Counted from the first letter of the stretch, positions 46,628 to 56,376 are shown. The stretch: DNA of 64,000 nucleotides from Campylobacter concisus (GCF_002913045.1 NZ_PPAF01000035.1:434001-498000); one strand, 5' to 3'. Made by a program: numbers and translations. Notes: generated by a model from the sequence alone, not told the origin.

Positions 46628-48694
46628 TTAAATTATTTTTATTTGATCAAGTGGTTTATCTTTAATACCCCATTGAGTCATAAAAACAAATCCATAAAGT
46701 ACAGCAGCTACGATATAAGCAGTGTATTCGTTTGGTATAAGATTAAATTTCACACATATATTTGGTACAAGAGCTAGTGGCACAACAGGGATCAAAAGAA
46801 TACGCTCCCAAATTCTAAGCTTTGTGACATAGTAGCCTTGAAGTAAGCTTGAAAATGCAAACATTCCCACGATCGCCATACCAAAGACAAGTAAAATTTC
46901 AAGCGGATTACTCATCCAAACTATTCCTTTTGAATCAAGCGGATCGCCCTCATTTACGCTTTCTATCAGCATAAGTTTGTTGTTAAAGAAAAAGGCAAAT
47001 GGCAAGATCGCCGTTCTTAGATCATAAAAGAATCCTTGAACGCCAACGGTTATAGGATTTGCTTTAGCAATGCCAGCTGCTGCATAAGCTGCGATACCAA
47101 CTGGTGGCGTATCATCAGCTAAAATTCCAAAGTAAAAGACAAAAAGATGCACAGCAATGGCTGGGATTAAAAAGCCATTTTTGTGCGCTAAAAATAAAAT
47201 AACAGGTGCCACAAGGCTTGAAACTACGATGTAGTTTGCTGTCGTTGGAAGACCCATTCCTAGTATAAGTGACATCATCGCAGTAAGAAGCAATATCATA
47301 ACTATATTATCACCAGCAAGTAACTCAACTAAATCTGAAAGTACTTGGCCAAGGCCAGTTAAAGAGATAGAGCCCACGATGATACCTGCAAGTGCGGTTG
47401 CTATAGCGATCGTTGTCATACTTTTTGCGGCTGCAACCATCGCCCAAAATATATCTTCAAAGCCTATTAACACATCATTTATTCCAACTTTTTCGCCACT
47501 TGCTAGTTTTTTAACTGGCTCTTGAAAGATCATTATTAAAAATAAAAATCCAATCGCATTAAACGCCGCAGCGATGGCTGATTCTTTTGCGATTAATAGT
47601 GTATAAAGTAAAATCAAAATCGGAGTTATATAGTGAAGGCCACTTACAAAAATTTTAAATCTTGAGTGAAACTCGCTTTGATTTATACCTTTTAAGCCAA
47701 GCTTGACGCTCTCTAAATGAACGATAAAAAATAGCGACAAATAGCAAGCAAACGCTGGGATAATCGCTGCCATCATGACATTTGTATATGTCATGCCCAA
47801 AAACTCAGCGATGATAAAAGCAGCCGCACCCATGATAGGAGGCATGAGCTGTCCATTTACACCAGCTGCAACCTCGATAGCTCCAGCTTTTGTGCGAGAA
47901 AGACCAGCTTTTTTCATAAGCGGTATGGTAAATGTGCCAACGGTTACAACATTTGCTGTGGAGCTTCCTGAAACCATGCCTGTTAGACCACTTGCGATGA
48001 CTGAAGCCTTAGCCGGGCCACCTCTATATTTGCCAAGAAGAGAGAAAGCTAAATTTATGAAATATTGCCCAGCACCTGCCCTCTCAAGCAATGAGCCAAA
48101 GAGAACAAAAAGATAGATAAAACTAACGCTAACTCCGATAGGTACACCAAATATACCCTCAGTCGTCAAAAACATATGGCCTGCGATCTTTTCAAAGCTG
48201 GCACCCTGATGAGCGATAATGTCTGGCATATAAGGACCAAAGTGATCATATATCAAAAATAATATACAAATAATTGGAAGTGCTGGCCCCATGACACGCC
48301 TGCCAGCCTCAAGCAAGACAATGATCGCCAAAAATGATATGACGATATCTTGCGTGATGTAGTCCCCTGTCCTATCAGCTAGTTCATAAAAATAAACCGC
48401 TGGATAAAGTACGGCAACAACGCCTACCACACAAAAGACCAGATCGTAAAATGGCAAACTAGAATGTGCCTTTTTATGAAAAGTGACTGGATAAAGCAAA
48501 AATACAAGCCCAACCGCAAAGGCTAAGTGTATTGAGCGCGAAATATTTGTATTAAGCGGAAAATAAGCTATATAAAGCTGAAAAACTGACCAAGAAAAGC
48601 ATACAATCGCAATAAAATAGTTATAAAAATTGCTATTTATCTCCCTTGTTTTTACTTCGACAAATTGTTCTTCGTTGTCTTTGACTTCGTTCAT
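46628..48694 (-). CDS. TRAP transporter permease, fused DctQ-DctM type
   Basis: 688 residues, some 17-18 hydrophobic helices. An N-terminal four-helix part is followed by a DctM-like large subunit with G-L-T-G-M-V-S-G-S-S-T-A-N-V-V-T-V-G and G-M-G-L-P-T-T-A-N-Y-I-V. Such TAXI-linked permeases drive sodium-coupled uptake of organic acids or amino acids. The SBP gene lies 86 bp upstream; a hairpin sits between. Confidence 0.9.
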   Translation of the reverse strand: MNEVKDNEEQFVEVKTREINSNFYNYFIAIVCFSWSVFQLYIAYFPLNTNISRSIHLAFAVGLVFLLYPVTFHKKAHSSLPFYDLVFCVVGVVAVLYPAVYFYELADRTGDYITQDIVISFLAIIVLLEAGRRVMGPALPIICILFLIYDHFGPYMPDIIAHQGASFEKIAGHMFLTTEGIFGVPIGVSVSFIYLFVLFGSLLERAGAGQYFINLAFSLLGKYRGGPAKASVIASGLTGMVSGSSTANVVTVGTFTIPLMKKAGLSRTKAGAIEVAAGVNGQLMPPIMGAAAFIIAEFLGMTYTNVMMAAIIPAFACYLSLFFIVHLESVKLGLKGINQSEFHSRFKIFVSGLHYITPILILLYTLLIAKESAIAAAFNAIGFLFLIMIFQEPVKKLASGEKVGINDVLIGFEDIFWAMVAAAKSMTTIAIATALAGIIVGSISLTGLGQVLSDLVELLAGDNIVMILLLTAMMSLILGMGLPTTANYIVVSSLVAPVILFLAHKNGFLIPAIAVHLFVFYFGILADDTPPVGIAAYAAAGIAKANPITVGVQGFFYDLRTAILPFAFFFNNKLMLIESVNEGDPLDSKGIVWMSNPLEILLVFGMAIVGMFAFSSLLQGYYVTKLRIWERILLIPVVPLALVPNICVKFNLIPNEYTAYIVAAVLYGFVFMTQWGIKDKPLDQIKII

Positions 48695-48753
48695 CTCTCT
48701 CCTTTAAAATTTAAATATATAAATTTAAAAGAATTTGTATATTTAAATTTTAT

Positions 48754-48773
48754 CCAGAGGCAAAAGCCTCTGG
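48754..48773 (-). terminator. Intercistronic hairpin between TAXI SBP and TRAP permease genes
   Basis: A perfect 8-bp stem with a four-A loop. It likely acts as a partial terminator or mRNA stabiliser that raises binding-protein over permease levels. Confidence 0.6.
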
Positions 48774-48780
48774 AAATAGA

Positions 48781-49722
48781 TTATTTTAAAATACCAGCCT
48801 CTTTAAATGCAGCCTCTGCAGCTGGGTGAAGCGGAGCTGAAAGACCTTGAACAAGATCTTCTTTGTTTACTGATTTTAGCGCTGGGTGAAGAGTTTTATA
48901 CTCATCAAAGTTGTCTAAAATAGCTTTTATCACAGCTTTTACAGCCTCATCTTTTGTATCTTTATTAGTTACCAAAACAGCTTTTACGCCGATAGTATTT
49001 ACATCGTGATCTACGCCATCATATGAGCCTTTTGGGATCACGCCTTTTGCAAAGTATGGCTTGTCCGCAAGAAGCTTGTCAATCTCGCTACCTTCGATAT
49101 TTAAGATATCAATAGGCAAAGATGTCGCAGCGTCAGTGATGTTTGCGGTTGGGTGGCCGACAACAAAGCTATATCCGTCTATCTTTTTATCTTTTAGTGC
49201 GTGTGGGCATTCACCAACTGTTAAAACACCGCGATATCCTAGTTTTGAAACGTCAAAGCCCTTTGCTTTGAAGACTTCAAGCGTGCTTACTTCGTTACCG
49301 CTGCCTGGGTTTCCAACGTTATACTTTTTGCCTGCAAATGAAGCAAGATCGCTTGTTAGACCGCTATCTTTTGCCACAACAAATGCAAGAAGTTCTGGAT
49401 AGATGGCAACTACTGATCGTAAATTTTCATCTTTTGCTCCGTCAAATTTGCCAGTGCCGTTATATTTATCATAAACGACATCACTTTGAACAAAGCCAAA
49501 TGTAAGCTCTTTTTTGAGGACGTTATTCACGTTATAGACTGAGCCGCCAGTTGATTGAACTGAGCATTTTACATTAGTATTTTTGTTTGCTAAACGGCAA
49601 ATCGCTCCACCTATCGGATAATAAGTGCCTGTCATGCCGCCAGTACCAATACTGATAAATTCTTTTGCTGAAAGAGTTGTTGCTAAAAGCAAGCCAGCAA
49701 GTGCCAAAGAAGTAGTTTTCAT
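48781..49722 (-). CDS. TAXI-family TRAP transporter solute-binding protein
   Basis: 313 residues with a signal peptide. The mature start F-I-S-I-G-T-G-G-M-T-G-T-Y-Y-P-I-G-G is the TAXI hallmark, then V-Q-S-T-G-G-S-V-Y-N-V-N and F-V-Q-S-D-V-V-Y. It binds the ligand in the periplasm for the permease gene just downstream. Ligand unknown; glutamate-like or dicarboxylates are usual. Confidence 0.92.
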   Translation of the reverse strand: MKTTSLALAGLLLATTLSAKEFISIGTGGMTGTYYPIGGAICRLANKNTNVKCSVQSTGGSVYNVNNVLKKELTFGFVQSDVVYDKYNGTGKFDGAKDENLRSVVAIYPELLAFVVAKDSGLTSDLASFAGKKYNVGNPGSGNEVSTLEVFKAKGFDVSKLGYRGVLTVGECPHALKDKKIDGYSFVVGHPTANITDAATSLPIDILNIEGSEIDKLLADKPYFAKGVIPKGSYDGVDHDVNTIGVKAVLVTNKDTKDEAVKAVIKAILDNFDEYKTLHPALKSVNKEDLVQGLSAPLHPAAEAAFKEAGILK

Positions 49723-50043
49723 CTAAGATCCTTTCAAGAAATTTAAGGCTATTTTATTCTATAAATTTAGCTTTTTACCTTATTTGATATGATATTTTCA
49801 TGCCGTTTTAGTAAAGTTGCAACCATTCTACACAATCAAGACTTAAAAAAATATTTTCTTAAGACTAAATTTATATTTATTTATTAGTCAAAATAAATTT
49901 GATAAACCAGCTATTTAAATATCATTTTTTATTGTATAATCCACCGCAGTTCTAAGTTTTAGAAAAACTGTTGCAAATTTACAACTAATCAATAGCTTTT
50001 ATAAATGTTAATAACAATCAAAAATTTATTTATGGAGGAATTT
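49723..50043. other. Divergent regulatory region between TAXI SBP and pstS
   Basis: About 320 bp, AT-rich. It holds the pstS -10 (49935-49940) and, just after, an imperfect CAGTT...AACTG repeat near the transcription start. I could not find a clear Pho box. Confidence 0.5.
49935..49940 (+). promoter_or_regulatory. Extended -10 promoter of the pst operon
   Basis: TGTATAAT about 104 nt before the pstS start, giving a leader of some 95 nt. Regulation by phosphate is expected from the family but not visible. Confidence 0.5.
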
Positions 50044-50916
50044 ATGAAAAAATCACTTATGTTGGCCGCTTCAATGCTGCTTTTATCTCTAAATTTCGCT
50101 TCTGGTGCGGACGAAAAAACACAAGTTAGCTTTAGTGGCTCATCTACTCTAGCTCCAGTCATCGCTAAAATTTCAACCGACTTTATCGAAAAGTACGAGA
50201 CTTGGGATAAAGTAGATAGCGCATTGCCAAACAAAAATATCACCATCTTTGTCTCAGCTGGTGGCTCTGGTGCTGGCGTGAAAGCCGTGCTTGATCATGT
50301 CGCTGACTTTGGCATGCTAGCTCGCGACGTAAAAGATAGTGAAAAAGCAAAGATCAAAGATATGAAAGCCTATACGCTTGGCATAGATGCACTTTGCGTG
50401 GCTGTAAACCCAGAAAATGAGGTGATAAAGCTAAAGGGCGGAAATTTGAGTAAAGATGAGATTATCAAAATTTTCTCAGGCGAGTACAAAAAGTGGAGCG
50501 ACCTTGACAAATCCCTACCAAATGACGAAATTGTCGTAGTTACAAGAGATCTAGGTGGCGGCGCTCACGAGGTATTTCAAAAAAAGATAATGAAAGATGT
50601 AAAAGTTAGTAAAAATGTCATCCAATCACCTTCAATGGGCGCATTGGTCTCTAAAATCATCGAAAATAAAAATGCTATTGGCTACGCATCTTTTGGTATC
50701 ACAAATCAAAACAAAGGCAAGCTAATACCGCTAAACGTTGACGGCGTCGAGCCAACTGTTAAAAATATAGTTGATGGTAAATACTACATCTCTCGTCCGC
50801 TCATCATCGTAAAAAGTGGCGATCTAAGCAAGAGTGAGCAAATTTTTGTTGACGTGCTAAATTCAGCCGAAGGTCAAAAGACTATCGAAAAAATGGGATT
50901 TATACCAGTAAAATAG
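50044..50916 (+). CDS. pstS: Phosphate ABC transporter substrate-binding protein
   Basis: 290 residues from ATG at 50044, which follows TGGAGGAA; the reading from 50005 adds 13 residues with no site. A signal peptide ends near A-S-G-A-D. The phosphate-binding loop is S-F-S-G-S-S-T-L-A-P and later G-G-S-G-A-G and T-R-D-L-G-G-G. It captures phosphate in the periplasm. First gene of a four-gene pst unit. Confidence 0.92.
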   Translation: MKKSLMLAASMLLLSLNFASGADEKTQVSFSGSSTLAPVIAKISTDFIEKYETWDKVDSALPNKNITIFVSAGGSGAGVKAVLDHVADFGMLARDVKDSEKAKIKDMKAYTLGIDALCVAVNPENEVIKLKGGNLSKDEIIKIFSGEYKKWSDLDKSLPNDEIVVVTRDLGGGAHEVFQKKIMKDVKVSKNVIQSPSMGALVSKIIENKNAIGYASFGITNQNKGKLIPLNVDGVEPTVKNIVDGKYYISRPLIIVKSGDLSKSEQIFVDVLNSAEGQKTIEKMGFIPVK

Positions 50917-50920
50917 TCTA

Positions 50921-51778
50921 ATGACAGGGCAAATTTTTAAAGGCGCGATATATCTTTTTACACTTTTATCCGCCATGCTTTTGCTTTTACTCGTGGGGTT
51001 TTTACTGCTAAATTCCACGAGTTTTTTTACAGAAGTAAGCCTCTTTGACTTCTTGCTAAATGGCGACTGGGACGTTAGCACAGAGCCTTTTAGCTTTGGA
51101 CTCTTTAATATCCTGGTCGCAAATTTCGTAGTTGCGTTTTTAGCTTGCATATTTTCATTTTTTATCTCACTTGGCGTTACTATATTTATATGCTTTTTTA
51201 CGAGCGCCTGGCTTAAACACGTGCTAGACTGGATGATACGGATACTAGCTGGCATACCCTCTATCATCTATGGATTTTTCGCGCTTTACACGGTTGTAAA
51301 AATTATAGAGTCAGGGCTAAAAATGTCTGCTGGCGAGTCAGTTTTGGCAGCTAGCCTCATCCTTAGCGTCATGATACTGCCCTTTTTTACCTCGCACTTG
51401 CTCCAAAGTGTTGATCTGCTAAAGCAAAATTTCAAAACAAACTCAGACGCACTTGGCGTAAGCACGGGATATTTTATAAGAAAAGTCATTTTTAGAAAAT
51501 CCATAAAAGCTAGCATTTCAGGCTTTATACTAGCATTTTCAAGAGCAGCTGGCGAGACGATGGCTGTGATGATGGTCATAGGCAACACCCCGCTTTTTCC
51601 GCACCTACTCTCAAAAGCTCAGACCATACCATCTCTAATAGCCCTTGAAATGGGTATGAGCGAGGCTGGCAGCTTGCACTATCACGCCCTTATTGCAAGC
51701 GGATTTATCCTGCTTGTTTTTATATTTTTGCTAAATATTTTTATCTTTAAATTTGAGAAAAACAATGAATGCTTTTAA
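50921..51778 (+). CDS. pstC: Phosphate ABC transporter permease PstC
   Basis: 285 residues, six helices; permease loop S-R-A-A-G-E-T-M-A-V-M-M-V-I-G, the PstC form of the EAA motif. It pairs with PstA. It starts 4 bp after pstS and overlaps pstA by 14 bp. Confidence 0.92.
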   Translation: MTGQIFKGAIYLFTLLSAMLLLLLVGFLLLNSTSFFTEVSLFDFLLNGDWDVSTEPFSFGLFNILVANFVVAFLACIFSFFISLGVTIFICFFTSAWLKHVLDWMIRILAGIPSIIYGFFALYTVVKIIESGLKMSAGESVLAASLILSVMILPFFTSHLLQSVDLLKQNFKTNSDALGVSTGYFIRKVIFRKSIKASISGFILAFSRAAGETMAVMMVIGNTPLFPHLLSKAQTIPSLIALEMGMSEAGSLHYHALIASGFILLVFIFLLNIFIFKFEKNNECF

Positions 51779-52622
51779 AGATTTTATAGTCAAATTTTAC
51801 GCCTATCTTTGCGTATTTATAGTGGTTGCGGTGATATTTTGGATATTTTATTTCATCTTTGCAAATGGCATCTCTCAGATAAATTTAGACTTTCTAGCTA
51901 AAAATCCACAAGGTTTAAATTTAGGTGAGAGTGGCGGCATAAGAGACGCTATCATAGGCTCATTTTTACTGATGATACTATCTATGATATTTTCTGCGCT
52001 CCTTGGCGTTAGCTGCGCCATTTATAGGCAAATTTACTGCACTTCTAGTACGATAAAGCTTGGGCTTAAATTTATCATCCAAACGATGGCCTCCATACCC
52101 TCTATCTTGCTTGGGATGTTTGTTTATGGGCTTTTTATCGTTAGTCTTGATATCCCTAAAAGCCTACTAACAGCTAGCATTACGCTTGCTTTGATGGTCT
52201 TTCCGTTTGTTGAAGTAAGCGTTGAAAAGGTAATCTCGCAGATCGATGAAAAGATGTTAAGAGATAGCTTCGCGCTTGGCGTTGATAAAAATTTCATGGC
52301 CAGAAAGCTTGTTTTGCCAACTATTAGAAAAAATATTATATCGATCTTGATACTAGCTGGCAGCTACGCCGTAGGGGCAACTGCGCCACTACTTTTAACA
52401 GGGGTCGTCTTCATGGCAAAGGCCGAGGGCCTGCTCTCACCAGTTATGGCACTGCCTTTTCACCTGCACATGCTCCTAAGCCAGTCAGTCGCAACGCAAA
52501 ATGCCTACGCCACGGCACTCGTGCTCATTTTTATATTGATCATTTTGCACCTGCTTTCAGCCGTAGTTTTATTTGATATAGGAGAGAAAATTGCCAGATA
52601 TTTTAAACATAAAAGATCTTAG
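51765..52622 (+). CDS. pstA: Phosphate ABC transporter permease PstA
   Basis: 285 residues from ATG at 51765 (M-N-A-F-K-D-F); a TTG at 51753 would add four residues. Six helices, with the loop L-A-G-S-Y-A-V-G-A-T-A-P-L-L-L-T-G. It overlaps pstC and, by 32 bp, pstB. Confidence 0.9.
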   Translation: MNAFKDFIVKFYAYLCVFIVVAVIFWIFYFIFANGISQINLDFLAKNPQGLNLGESGGIRDAIIGSFLLMILSMIFSALLGVSCAIYRQIYCTSSTIKLGLKFIIQTMASIPSILLGMFVYGLFIVSLDIPKSLLTASITLALMVFPFVEVSVEKVISQIDEKMLRDSFALGVDKNFMARKLVLPTIRKNIISILILAGSYAVGATAPLLLTGVVFMAKAEGLLSPVMALPFHLHMLLSQSVATQNAYATALVLIFILIILHLLSAVVLFDIGEKIARYFKHKRS

Positions 52623-53256
52623 TATTTTTTATCAAGATAATGAAATTTTAAAAGATCTAAATTTAAACGTCGCCGAAAACGAGATCATCTGCCTAATGGG
52701 CAGCTCAGGATGTGGTAAATCAACATTTATTTCGGCACTAAATGGCTTTTTAGAGCAAAAAGGCGGCAGATATAGCGGAGAGATACTATTTAAAGGTGAA
52801 AATATCAAAAACAAGGGCGAAATTTGGCTAAGACGAAAACTAGCCATACTCTTTCAAGACGCCACGCTCTTTCCTTTTAGTGTAGAAAGAAATTTGACCT
52901 ATGCGATGGAATTTTATGAAGGCAGCATAAAAGATAAGCAAAAAAGGGTAGAAGAGCTACTTAAAAGTGTAAATTTGCTAGATGAGATAAGTGACTTAGA
53001 TATGCCAGCTAGCAAGCTCTCTGGCGGTCAAAAGCAAAGACTTTGCATCGCAAGGATGCTAACTACAAAACCTGAAGTGCTCATGCTTGATGAGCCTTGC
53101 TCATCGCTTGATATGAAAAATGTCTTGATCGTAGAAGATCTTTTAAAAAGCTTGTCGCAAAGATACACCATCATCATCACCACGCACAATGAAGAGCAGG
53201 CAAAAAGGCTTGACGGCAGGATAGTCCGCATAGTAGATAAGAAATTTACATTTTAA
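52591..53256 (+). CDS. pstB: Phosphate ABC transporter ATP-binding protein PstB
   Basis: 221 residues from TTG at 52591. Walker A G-S-S-G-C-G-K-S-T, signature L-S-G-G-Q-K-Q-R-L, Walker B V-L-M-L-D-E-P. It is about 30 residues shorter than typical PstB, mainly at the C-terminus, but all motifs are present. No phoU follows. Confidence 0.88.
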   Translation: MPDILNIKDLSIFYQDNEILKDLNLNVAENEIICLMGSSGCGKSTFISALNGFLEQKGGRYSGEILFKGENIKNKGEIWLRRKLAILFQDATLFPFSVERNLTYAMEFYEGSIKDKQKRVEELLKSVNLLDEISDLDMPASKLSGGQKQRLCIARMLTTKPEVLMLDEPCSSLDMKNVLIVEDLLKSLSQRYTIIITTHNEEQAKRLDGRIVRIVDKKFTF

Positions 53257-53257
53257 A

Positions 53258-53278
53258 AGAGCTAGAATTTCTAGCTCT
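53258..53278. terminator. Terminator between convergent pstB and aguB
   Basis: A perfect 9-bp stem with a three-nucleotide loop and A/T-rich flanks, suited to both directions. Confidence 0.7.
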
Positions 53279-53282
53279 AAAT

Positions 53283-54155
53283 TTAGTCTATAAATCTTTT
53301 TGTGATATTTGCGTAGGCATCGATCCTGCGATCTCTTAAAAATGGCCAGATTCTGCGCACTTCTTCGCTTCTTTTCATGTCTATTTCAACGATCTTGCAA
53401 AGCTCATCTGTGCTATTTGCACGGAAAAGCTGCTCGCCTTGTGGCCCAAAAACAAAGCTATTTCCCCAAAATTTTATCCCATCCATCACGCCGCTATCAT
53501 CTTTTTCAAAGCCCACACGATTTACCGCAACAACCGGCAGGCCATTTGCCACGCTGTGGCCTCTTTGCACCGCCACCCACGCTTCAAGCTGTCTTGACTT
53601 TTCATCATCACTATCGATCTCAAACCAGCCAATAGCCGTTGGGTAGATGAGAATTTTTGCTCCTTTTAGCGCCATCAGCCTAGCTGCTTCTGGATACCAC
53701 TGATCCCAACACACCAAAACGCCAAGCTTACCAAGGCTGGTTTCAATTGGCTCAAAGCCAATGTCGCCAGGCGTAAAGTAAAATTTCTCATAAAATCCAG
53801 GGTCATCAGGGATATGCATTTTTCGGTATTTGCCAGCCACACTGCCGTCACGCTCGAAGACAAAGGCGGTGTTGTGATAAAGTCCGTCAGCCCTCTTTTC
53901 AAAGAGCGAAGTGACCAAAACCACGCCATTTTCTTTTGCCACCCTGCCCCAAAAAGCGACATCCTCTTGCCAGTCGTTTGCATGATCAAAGAAATTTGTA
54001 TCCTCGCTTTGGCAAAAGTACTGCGTCTGGTGCAGCTCTTGGCAGACGACTAGATCAACGCCACCTTTTTTTGCCTCAGCTATTAGCTCAAGTGTCTTTG
54101 CGATAGTCGCCTCTTTTGTCCCTTTAAATTCTTGTTGAAGTAGTGCTACTTTCAT
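53283..54155 (-). CDS. aguB: N-carbamoylputrescine amidase
   Basis: 290 residues of the nitrilase family. The catalytic triad is visible: Glu41 in V-V-C-Q-E-L, Lys in R-K-M-H-I-P-D-D-P, and Cys in L-V-C-W-D-Q-W-Y-P-E. It hydrolyses N-carbamoylputrescine to putrescine, ammonia and CO2. It is last in the operon with aguA, from which it is separated by a CDF gene. Confidence 0.93.
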   Translation of the reverse strand: MKVALLQQEFKGTKEATIAKTLELIAEAKKGGVDLVVCQELHQTQYFCQSEDTNFFDHANDWQEDVAFWGRVAKENGVVLVTSLFEKRADGLYHNTAFVFERDGSVAGKYRKMHIPDDPGFYEKFYFTPGDIGFEPIETSLGKLGVLVCWDQWYPEAARLMALKGAKILIYPTAIGWFEIDSDDEKSRQLEAWVAVQRGHSVANGLPVVAVNRVGFEKDDSGVMDGIKFWGNSFVFGPQGEQLFRANSTDELCKIVEIDMKRSEEVRRIWPFLRDRRIDAYANITKRFID

Positions 54156-54156
54156 C

Positions 54157-55083
54157 TCATTTCCCTTCTTTGTCGTTATATGGATCTAAATGCGTGGTTA
54201 TCTGCCAAGAATAATCCCTAAATTTCTCTCTTATCTCAGCTTCAAGCGAGTCGGCCACCTCGTGCGCATCGTAAAGCGAGATATCTTTGTCAAAAACTAA
54301 ATGCAGCGTTAAAAATATGGTATTTGCGCTCTGTCTTGTGTTTAAGTAGTGAAAGTCTGAAATTCTCTGCTTTGCCTTTATCATTTTGATGATCTCATCT
54401 GTGACTTCAGGGCTTGCTGCGTGATCTAGCAAGATGCCAAAGGCGTCTTTACCTAAATTTATAGCGCTTTGAGCGATGTAGCCGCTTATCACGATACCAA
54501 AGATCGCATCTATCATCACAAATCCGCTAAATTTAATGATAAGTAGCGAGATGATGACTGCTAGGTTACTAAAAAGGTCGATCTTATAGTGTAGTGCGTC
54601 TGCTTTTATGATAAGGTTTCCGCTTTTTTTAGAAATTTGGCTTAAAAATAGCACCAAAGATAGCGTCACTACGACTGAAAATATCATCACACCAAGGCTT
54701 AAGCCAAGGTCTATCTCTAAATTTGGCTTGCTAAATTTCTTAATGCTCTCATAAAAGATAAAGCCCGCCGCTAGCACGATTATGATGCACTCAAATAGCG
54801 CTGCCAAGGCCTCTAGCTTTGTGTAGCCAAAGTTAAATCTCTCATCGGCTTGCTTTCTTGACTTTCTAAGCGCAAATAAATTTAAAAGCGAAACTATAAA
54901 ATCAAGCATCGAGTCTATCGCCGAGCCAAGCACAGCGACCGAGCCACTAAAAAGCCCAGCTGTAAATTTCACAAGTGCGAGCAAAAAGGCGCAAGCTCCA
55001 GCTGCGATAACAGCCTTATTTTCACCCTGCGTGCACTCCTGCTTATTTATACGGTTAAACTCATAATCAAACGGACTTGACAA
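54157..55083 (-). CDS. Cation diffusion facilitator (FieF-like)
   Basis: 308 residues, six helices and a C-terminal cytosolic domain. The metal site is S-A-I-D-S-M-L-D (D-x3-D) in helix 2 and A-L-H-Y-K-I-D in helix 5, the pattern of Fe/Zn-type exporters, unlike the HxxxD of the CDF gene at 6380. It lies between the two agmatine genes with 2-bp gaps. Confidence 0.88.
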   Translation of the reverse strand: MSSPFDYEFNRINKQECTQGENKAVIAAGACAFLLALVKFTAGLFSGSVAVLGSAIDSMLDFIVSLLNLFALRKSRKQADERFNFGYTKLEALAALFECIIIVLAAGFIFYESIKKFSKPNLEIDLGLSLGVMIFSVVVTLSLVLFLSQISKKSGNLIIKADALHYKIDLFSNLAVIISLLIIKFSGFVMIDAIFGIVISGYIAQSAINLGKDAFGILLDHAASPEVTDEIIKMIKAKQRISDFHYLNTRQSANTIFLTLHLVFDKDISLYDAHEVADSLEAEIREKFRDYSWQITTHLDPYNDKEGK

Positions 55084-55085
55084 GA

Positions 55086-56054
55086 CTAAGACCTTTTGTA
55101 TCTATTTTGGCTTGAGCAGTGAAGCGAGCCATTTTGACGGACAAAAACTAGTGAATTTACACCGATGATCTTTCTGTCTGGCAGTGCCTGAGCTAGTAAA
55201 TTTAGCACCTTTTCATCGTTTTCGTCGTTATATGTTGGCACGATTAGCGCGCCATTTATAAAGATGAAGTTTGCATAGGTGCAGCCAAGCCTTTTGCCCT
55301 CATAAAATTTAGGCTTAGGAAGTGGTAGAGCAAGTAGCTTAAAGCCAGTTTTTTTAAGCTCATCTTCCATCTTTTTAAGCTCATCAAAGTGCTCATCGCT
55401 CTCGTCATCGCAAGCTGCGTAAGCTATCGTATCAGGCGTGATAAAACGCGCTAAAGTGTCGATGTGACTATCTGTGTCATCGCCTCTTATAAAGCCACTT
55501 TCAAGCCATATTATACGCTTTAGACCAAATAAATTTTTAAGCTTTTCTTCTATCTGCTCTTTACTAAGTGCTTTGTTTCTATTTTCATTTAGCAGGCATT
55601 TTGAGGTGGTTAAAAGCACGCCATCTCCGTTAAACTCGATACTGCCACCCTCTAGTATCATATCAACTGATTCAAGCTTAGTTTTATAAATTTTAGCTAG
55701 CTCTAAATTTATCGCATCATCTTTTGAGCTTTTAAATTTACCGCCCCAAGCGTTAAATTTAAAGTCGTAGCTCTTTACGCCATTTTCAGCACAAACGTCG
55801 ATCATACCGTAGTCTCTGATCCAAGTATCGTCAGTCTCAAGTTTAACAAACTCAACATTTTTAAATTTCTTAAACCTAGAAAAATTTGCCTCATCAGGGC
55901 AGATGAGCACCACCTTCTCATAGGGCGTAATAGCAGCCACAAGCTCCTCATAGCTCGCCAAAATCTCCTCTAAATAGGGCTCCCAGTCGCTCTTACTGTG
56001 TGGCAATGATAAAAACAAAAGCTCCTGCTCTTCCCACTCTGCGTAAGCTCTCAC
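55086..56054 (-). CDS. aguA: Agmatine deiminase
   Basis: 322 residues of the pentein fold. Conserved parts are T-D-D-T-W-I-R-D-Y-G, G-G-S-I-E-F-N-G-D-G and D-T-D-S-H-I-D-T-L-A-R-F, with the catalytic Cys near the end (S-L-H-C-S-S-Q). It converts agmatine to N-carbamoylputrescine, feeding AguB. It overlaps the upstream small membrane gene by 4 nt. Confidence 0.94.
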   Translation of the reverse strand: MRAYAEWEEQELLFLSLPHSKSDWEPYLEEILASYEELVAAITPYEKVVLICPDEANFSRFKKFKNVEFVKLETDDTWIRDYGMIDVCAENGVKSYDFKFNAWGGKFKSSKDDAINLELAKIYKTKLESVDMILEGGSIEFNGDGVLLTTSKCLLNENRNKALSKEQIEEKLKNLFGLKRIIWLESGFIRGDDTDSHIDTLARFITPDTIAYAACDDESDEHFDELKKMEDELKKTGFKLLALPLPKPKFYEGKRLGCTYANFIFINGALIVPTYNDENDEKVLNLLAQALPDRKIIGVNSLVFVRQNGSLHCSSQNRYKRS

Positions 56055-56296
56055 GCTCTCTCCTTATAAATTTTATAAATTCCATAAATCGTAATGAATA
56101 TCCAAAAGACCTCTATCAAAAATGAACCGAGGTTAAAGTGCACAAAAAGCGAGATGATGAGTAGTATAGTGCCTACTAAATTTATTATCTGATAGGCTAG
56201 ATCGCGGCTATTTAGGCGGCCGATCTGAAGTAAAAAGTAGCCCATCACGATGCAAATCATCCCTAAAAAGCCAATGATCTGAAAAAGATCGATCAA
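56051..56296 (-). CDS. Small membrane protein (CBU_0592-like)
   Basis: 81 residues with three hydrophobic helices (I-I-G-F-L-G-M-I-C-I-V-M-G-Y-F-L, I-I-N-L-V-G-T-I-L-L-I-I-S-L, F-L-I-E-V-F-W-I-F-I-T). Similar small proteins are annotated as CBU_0592 family; function unknown. It is the first gene of the agu operon. Confidence 0.7.
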   Translation of the reverse strand: MIDLFQIIGFLGMICIVMGYFLLQIGRLNSRDLAYQIINLVGTILLIISLFVHFNLGSFLIEVFWIFITIYGIYKIYKERA

Positions 56297-56370
56297 AATT
56301 TATCCTTTTTGCAAGCTTAAAATTAAGTTGCGATAATACCTAATTAGTTTTAAATTTATGATTATTAGGA

Positions 56371-56376
56371 TAAAAT
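56371..56376 (+). promoter_or_regulatory. Possible -10 box of the cysteine ABC operon
   Basis: TAAAAT 31 nt before the first permease gene; GATAAT at 56332 is an alternative. Confidence 0.35.
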
